Shown here: positions 61,420 through 64,000 of the stretch, one piece after another
Numbering within the stretch: position 1 is the first letter of the stretch
Layout: every line of letters begins with the position of its first letter
Origin: Bradyrhizobium sp. CCGE-LA001
GTDB taxonomy: Bacteria > Pseudomonadota > Alphaproteobacteria > Rhizobiales > Xanthobacteraceae
Length of the DNA: 64,000 bases
Direction of reading: 5' to 3'
Assembly: GCF_000296215.2 (NCBI RefSeq)
Contig: NZ_CP013949.1
Span: 2,225,501-2,289,500 of the forward strand
Program-made: the position numbers and the translations under genes
Notes under the pieces: generated by a model
The model's database searches: none
What the model was told of the DNA's origin: nothing
The model's input: only the letters and a program-made list of their open reading frames with translations

Positions 61420-62417
61420 TACGCCTCGGCAGCGCAGCGACGATTGGGCTGATGGCGCTGAATCGGATCGCCCAGCTCATCGTCGTCATTCTCCTCATCG
61501 CCACCTTCAACTTCGTTCTGGTGCGGGCTGCCCCCGGTGATCCCGCCCAGGTCATGGCCGGGCAGTCGGGCGCATCCGATCCGAAATTGCTGGAGGACCT
61601 GCGTAGGGAATACGGTCTCGACAAGCCGTACGCCGTGCAGCTCGCGAGCTATCTTGGCCGCGTGCTCACGCTTGATCTCGGCTACTCCTACCGGCAACGT
61701 CGCCCGGTGGTCGATCTCGTTCTCGAACGGTTGCCGGCGACGTTGCTGCTGACAGTCACCGCATTCTGTCTGGCGCTCCTGATCGGTACGACGCTCGGTG
61801 CACTGGCGGGGCTTGCGGCAGGCACAGTGCTCGACACGGTCTTCACCGTGCTGTCGCTGGTGCTCTATGCAACGCCGGTATTCTGGCTCGGGCTGATGCT
61901 GGTCCTCGTCTTCTCGGTAACGCTCGGCTGGTTGCCGCCGTTCGGTTACGAGACTATCAACGTCAAGCTCTCGCCGGTCGAGCGTGCGCTCGATGTCGCC
62001 AAGCATATGATCATGCCGGTAACCTCGCTGGCGGCGATCTACCTGGCCATCTACGCTCGTCTGATGCGGTCCTCGATCATCGAGGTCGCCCAGCAGGACT
62101 TCATCAAGACCGCGCGCGCCAAGGGCCTGTCCGGACCCAGCATCGTCGTCGGCCACATGCTGCGCAACGCGCTGGTGCCCGTCGTCACCGTCGCCGGCAT
62201 GCAAGCGGGCGCGCTGGTCGGCGGCGCCGTTGTCATCGAGACCGTGTTCGCCTGGCCGGGGCTCGGGCGGCTCACCTTCGATGCCCTGCTGCAGCGCGAC
62301 TATCCTGTGCTGCTCGGCATCTTCCTGATCCTGTCGATCGTCGTCATCGTGCTCAATCTCCTGACCGATCTGATCTACAAGCTGATCGATCCTCGCATGA
62401 CCACGGGAGCGGCGTGA
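61416..62417 (+). CDS. ABC permease, DppB type
   Basis: 333 residues, six membrane helices (first at about residues 16-36). The N-terminal domain has the family's RAAPGDPAQVM and GLDKPYAVQLASYLGRVLTL segments, and the cytoplasmic loop reads QQDFIKTARAKGLSGPSIVV (EAA-like, contact with the ATPase). The GTG start overlaps the binding-protein stop by 4 bases (GTGA); an ATG at 61452 would remove 12 residues. Confidence 0.9.
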   Translation: MIRLGSAATIGLMALNRIAQLIVVILLIATFNFVLVRAAPGDPAQVMAGQSGASDPKLLEDLRREYGLDKPYAVQLASYLGRVLTLDLGYSYRQRRPVVDLVLERLPATLLLTVTAFCLALLIGTTLGALAGLAAGTVLDTVFTVLSLVLYATPVFWLGLMLVLVFSVTLGWLPPFGYETINVKLSPVERALDVAKHMIMPVTSLAAIYLAIYARLMRSSIIEVAQQDFIKTARAKGLSGPSIVVGHMLRNALVPVVTVAGMQAGALVGGAVVIETVFAWPGLGRLTFDALLQRDYPVLLGIFLILSIVVIVLNLLTDLIYKLIDPRMTTGAA

Positions 62418-63250
62418 TGGATGCGGTCCGTTCCTTCCTGCGCCATCCCTCCGGCATGGTCGGTCTCGTCGTGCTGCTCATAGTCGTGATCGTCGCGGTC
62501 GTCGCTCCGATCGTCTTTCCGGTCTCGCCCTGGGAGATGGTGAGTGCGCCCTTCACGCCGCCCGGGGAGGACGGACTTCTGCTCGGCGGCGATACGCTCG
62601 GCCGCGATGTCGCGGCGGGTGTTGCCTATGGTGCGCGCGTGTCCCTCGTGATCGGCATCGCCTCGGCGATGGCCGCCATGGTGATTGGCGTCACGATCGG
62701 CGCGATCTCCGGCTATTTCGGCGGCAAGGTTGATCTTGTCCTGATGCGGATGACCGAGCTTTTCCAGACCATCCCCGCCTTTGTGCTGGCCATTCTCCTC
62801 GTTGCGACCTTCAACCCGTCTCTGCTCACGATCATCCTGACCATCGGTGCGGTGAGCTGGCCCCCGCTGGCGCGCCTCACGCGTGCAGAATTCCTGCGCC
62901 TGCGCAAACGCGAATTCGTCGAGGCGGCGCTCTGCCAGGGCGAGGGCACCCTGCGCATCGTGCTCGGGCATATCCTGCCCAATGCGATCTCGCCGATTCT
63001 GGTCGTGACGTCGCTGACGGTCGCCACCGCCATCTTGTTGGAGAGCGCGCTGTCGTTCATGGGCCTTGGCGACCCGAACCTGATGTCCTGGGGGTTCATG
63101 ATCGGTGCGGGGCGCACCGTCATTCGCAATGCCTGGTGGATGAGCGTGTTTCCCGGGCTTGCCATCCTCATCACGGTGCTCGCAATCAACCTGTTCGGCG
63201 AAGGCCTCTCCGATGTCCTCAATCCCCGTGTTTCGAGGCGCCGGTCATGA
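62417..63250 (+). CDS. ABC permease, DppC type
   Basis: 277 residues. N-terminal helix GMVGLVVLLIVVIVAVVAPI, the family segment LLLGGDTLGRDVAAGVAYGA (DxLGRD), and the ATPase-contact loop FVEAALCQGEGTLRIVLGHI. It pairs with the DppB-type subunit; TGATG overlap with the preceding gene. A GTG 3 bases upstream is also in frame. Confidence 0.9.
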   Translation: MDAVRSFLRHPSGMVGLVVLLIVVIVAVVAPIVFPVSPWEMVSAPFTPPGEDGLLLGGDTLGRDVAAGVAYGARVSLVIGIASAMAAMVIGVTIGAISGYFGGKVDLVLMRMTELFQTIPAFVLAILLVATFNPSLLTIILTIGAVSWPPLARLTRAEFLRLRKREFVEAALCQGEGTLRIVLGHILPNAISPILVVTSLTVATAILLESALSFMGLGDPNLMSWGFMIGAGRTVIRNAWWMSVFPGLAILITVLAINLFGEGLSDVLNPRVSRRRS

Positions 63251-64000
63251 GGGGCACCGTGCAAGCCATGGCTCCCGCGCTCTCGGTGCAGGATCTCTCG
63301 ATCGCGCTCCCCGAGGGCGGCGATCGTCCCTTCGCAGTCGAGAATGTTTCGTTCGAGGTGAGACCGAACGAGATCGTCTGCCTCGTCGGCGAGTCCGGTT
63401 CGGGCAAGTCGATGATCGCGCATGCGCTGTTGTCGCTGCTGCCAACGAGAGTCACCTTCGCCTCAGGCACGGTGACAGTTGCAGGACAGAACCCGGTCGA
63501 GCTGGATCGGCAGGCGCTGCGTCGCCTGCGCGGCGGCGACGCTGCGATGATCTTTCAAGAGCCGCTGTCCTCATTGAACCCGCTCAAGCGCGTCGGCAAG
63601 CAGATCGAGGAGATGATCCTCACGCATCAGAAGCCGACGCCGTCAGCAAACGACGTATACGAGCGCGTGCAGCAGCTTCTGACGCAGGTGGGACTGCCCA
63701 ATCCAAGGCTGCTTGAAAAGAGCTATCCCTTCGAGCTGTCCGGCGGCCAGCGCCAGCGGGTTATGATCGCGATGGCGATGGCCAACCGGCCGGCGCTGCT
63801 GATCGCGGACGAGCCGACCACTGCGCTCGACGTCACAACCCAGCGTCAGATCCTGGGTCTGATCGACGAACTTAGGCGCGACCGCGGTATGGGCGTGCTG
63901 CTCATCACCCATGATTTCGGCGTCGTCGCCGACGTCGCAGATCGTGTTGTGGTGCTGCGTCATGGCAAGGTGGTGGAGCAGGGGACGGTCGAGGAAGTTC
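63247..64000 (+). CDS. ABC transporter ATP-binding protein, DppD type (3' end beyond window)
   Basis: 251 codons before the window ends. Walker A CLVGESGSGKSMIAHALLSL, Q-loop MIFQEPLSSLNPLKRVGKQI, signature ELSGGQRQRVMIAMAMANRP, Walker B LLIADEPTTALDVTTQRQIL and the switch His LLITHDFGVVADVADRVVVL: all catalytic parts are present. It may be a single DppD or the first half of a DppDF fusion; this cannot be told here. ATG 63247 overlaps the permease stop (ATGA). Confidence 0.92.
   Translation, partial: MRGTVQAMAPALSVQDLSIALPEGGDRPFAVENVSFEVRPNEIVCLVGESGSGKSMIAHALLSLLPTRVTFASGTVTVAGQNPVELDRQALRRLRGGDAAMIFQEPLSSLNPLKRVGKQIEEMILTHQKPTPSANDVYERVQQLLTQVGLPNPRLLEKSYPFELSGGQRQRVMIAMAMANRPALLIADEPTTALDVTTQRQILGLIDELRRDRGMGVLLITHDFGVVADVADRVVVLRHGKVVEQGTVEEV

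Overview
The window is high-GC alphaproteobacterial DNA, most likely Bradyrhizobium or a close relative such as Rhodopseudomonas. I infer this from recalled family resemblance, not a database search. The support is a SemiSWEET transporter, a single-chain acyl-CoA carboxylase of the Rhodopseudomonas type, many orphan ABC solute-binding proteins, several palindromic dispersed repeats and GC-rich codon use. It looks chromosomal: leuA, the glycogen genes and a tRNA-Lys are housekeeping loci.

Layout. 1-9200: NAD malic enzyme (start cut by the window edge); a nested inverted-repeat element; a BlaI-type repressor overlapping a BlaR1-like M56 metalloprotease; a DUF1800/DUF1501 pair whose promoter carries a near-identical operator; RlpA; small proteins. 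9200-19900: hypothetical proteins; a Baeyer-Villiger-type monooxygenase fused to an HSL-type esterase; a type-B carboxylesterase that has lost its nucleophile serine; a DODA-type dioxygenase; a second repeat copy; SemiSWEET; glgC-glgA; a Gly/Tyr-rich exported protein. 19900-27500: a sulfonate-type uptake and desulfonation cluster (binding proteins, permease, ATPase, acyl-CoA-dehydrogenase-like oxygenase, SsuD-like monooxygenase) with a divergent, frameshifted binding-protein gene. 27800-36500: a CmcJ/NvfI-like oxygenase, a Gfo/Idh/MocA oxidoreductase, an orphan branched-chain-type binding protein, a UvrA-like ATPase, a DadA-like oxidase and an SMP-30-like lactonase. 36600-41300: leuA behind a leucine-rich leader peptide, an orphan TRAP binding protein, a Spy-like protein and tRNA-Lys.

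41263-64000 looks like a catabolic island. Directly 3' of tRNA-Lys lies a decayed tyrosine integrase with two in-frame stops and an internal deletion. Behind it come acyl-CoA dehydrogenase, two acyl-CoA ligases, a MarR repressor, a single-chain biotin-dependent carboxylase, two paralogous orphan binding proteins, a MocR regulator divergent from a class II (degradative) HMG-CoA reductase, a CaiB/BaiF CoA-transferase, an enoyl-CoA hydratase, an AraC regulator and a peptide/nickel-type ABC importer running off the window end. A related 16-bp quasi-palindrome stands before the dehydrogenase, between marR and the carboxylase, and before the first binding protein, which suggests one MarR regulon. 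The gene set fits import, CoA activation, oxidation and carboxylation of a branched or isoprenoid-like acid, with HMG-CoA as a possible node; the substrate is not readable from sequence.

Most notable points: the shared BlaI-type operator linking a protease/repressor pair to DUF1800-DUF1501; the leuA leader with rare CTT codons; the FMO-esterase fusion lacking the fingerprint histidine; the neuroligin-like dead esterase; the MarR regulon of the island.
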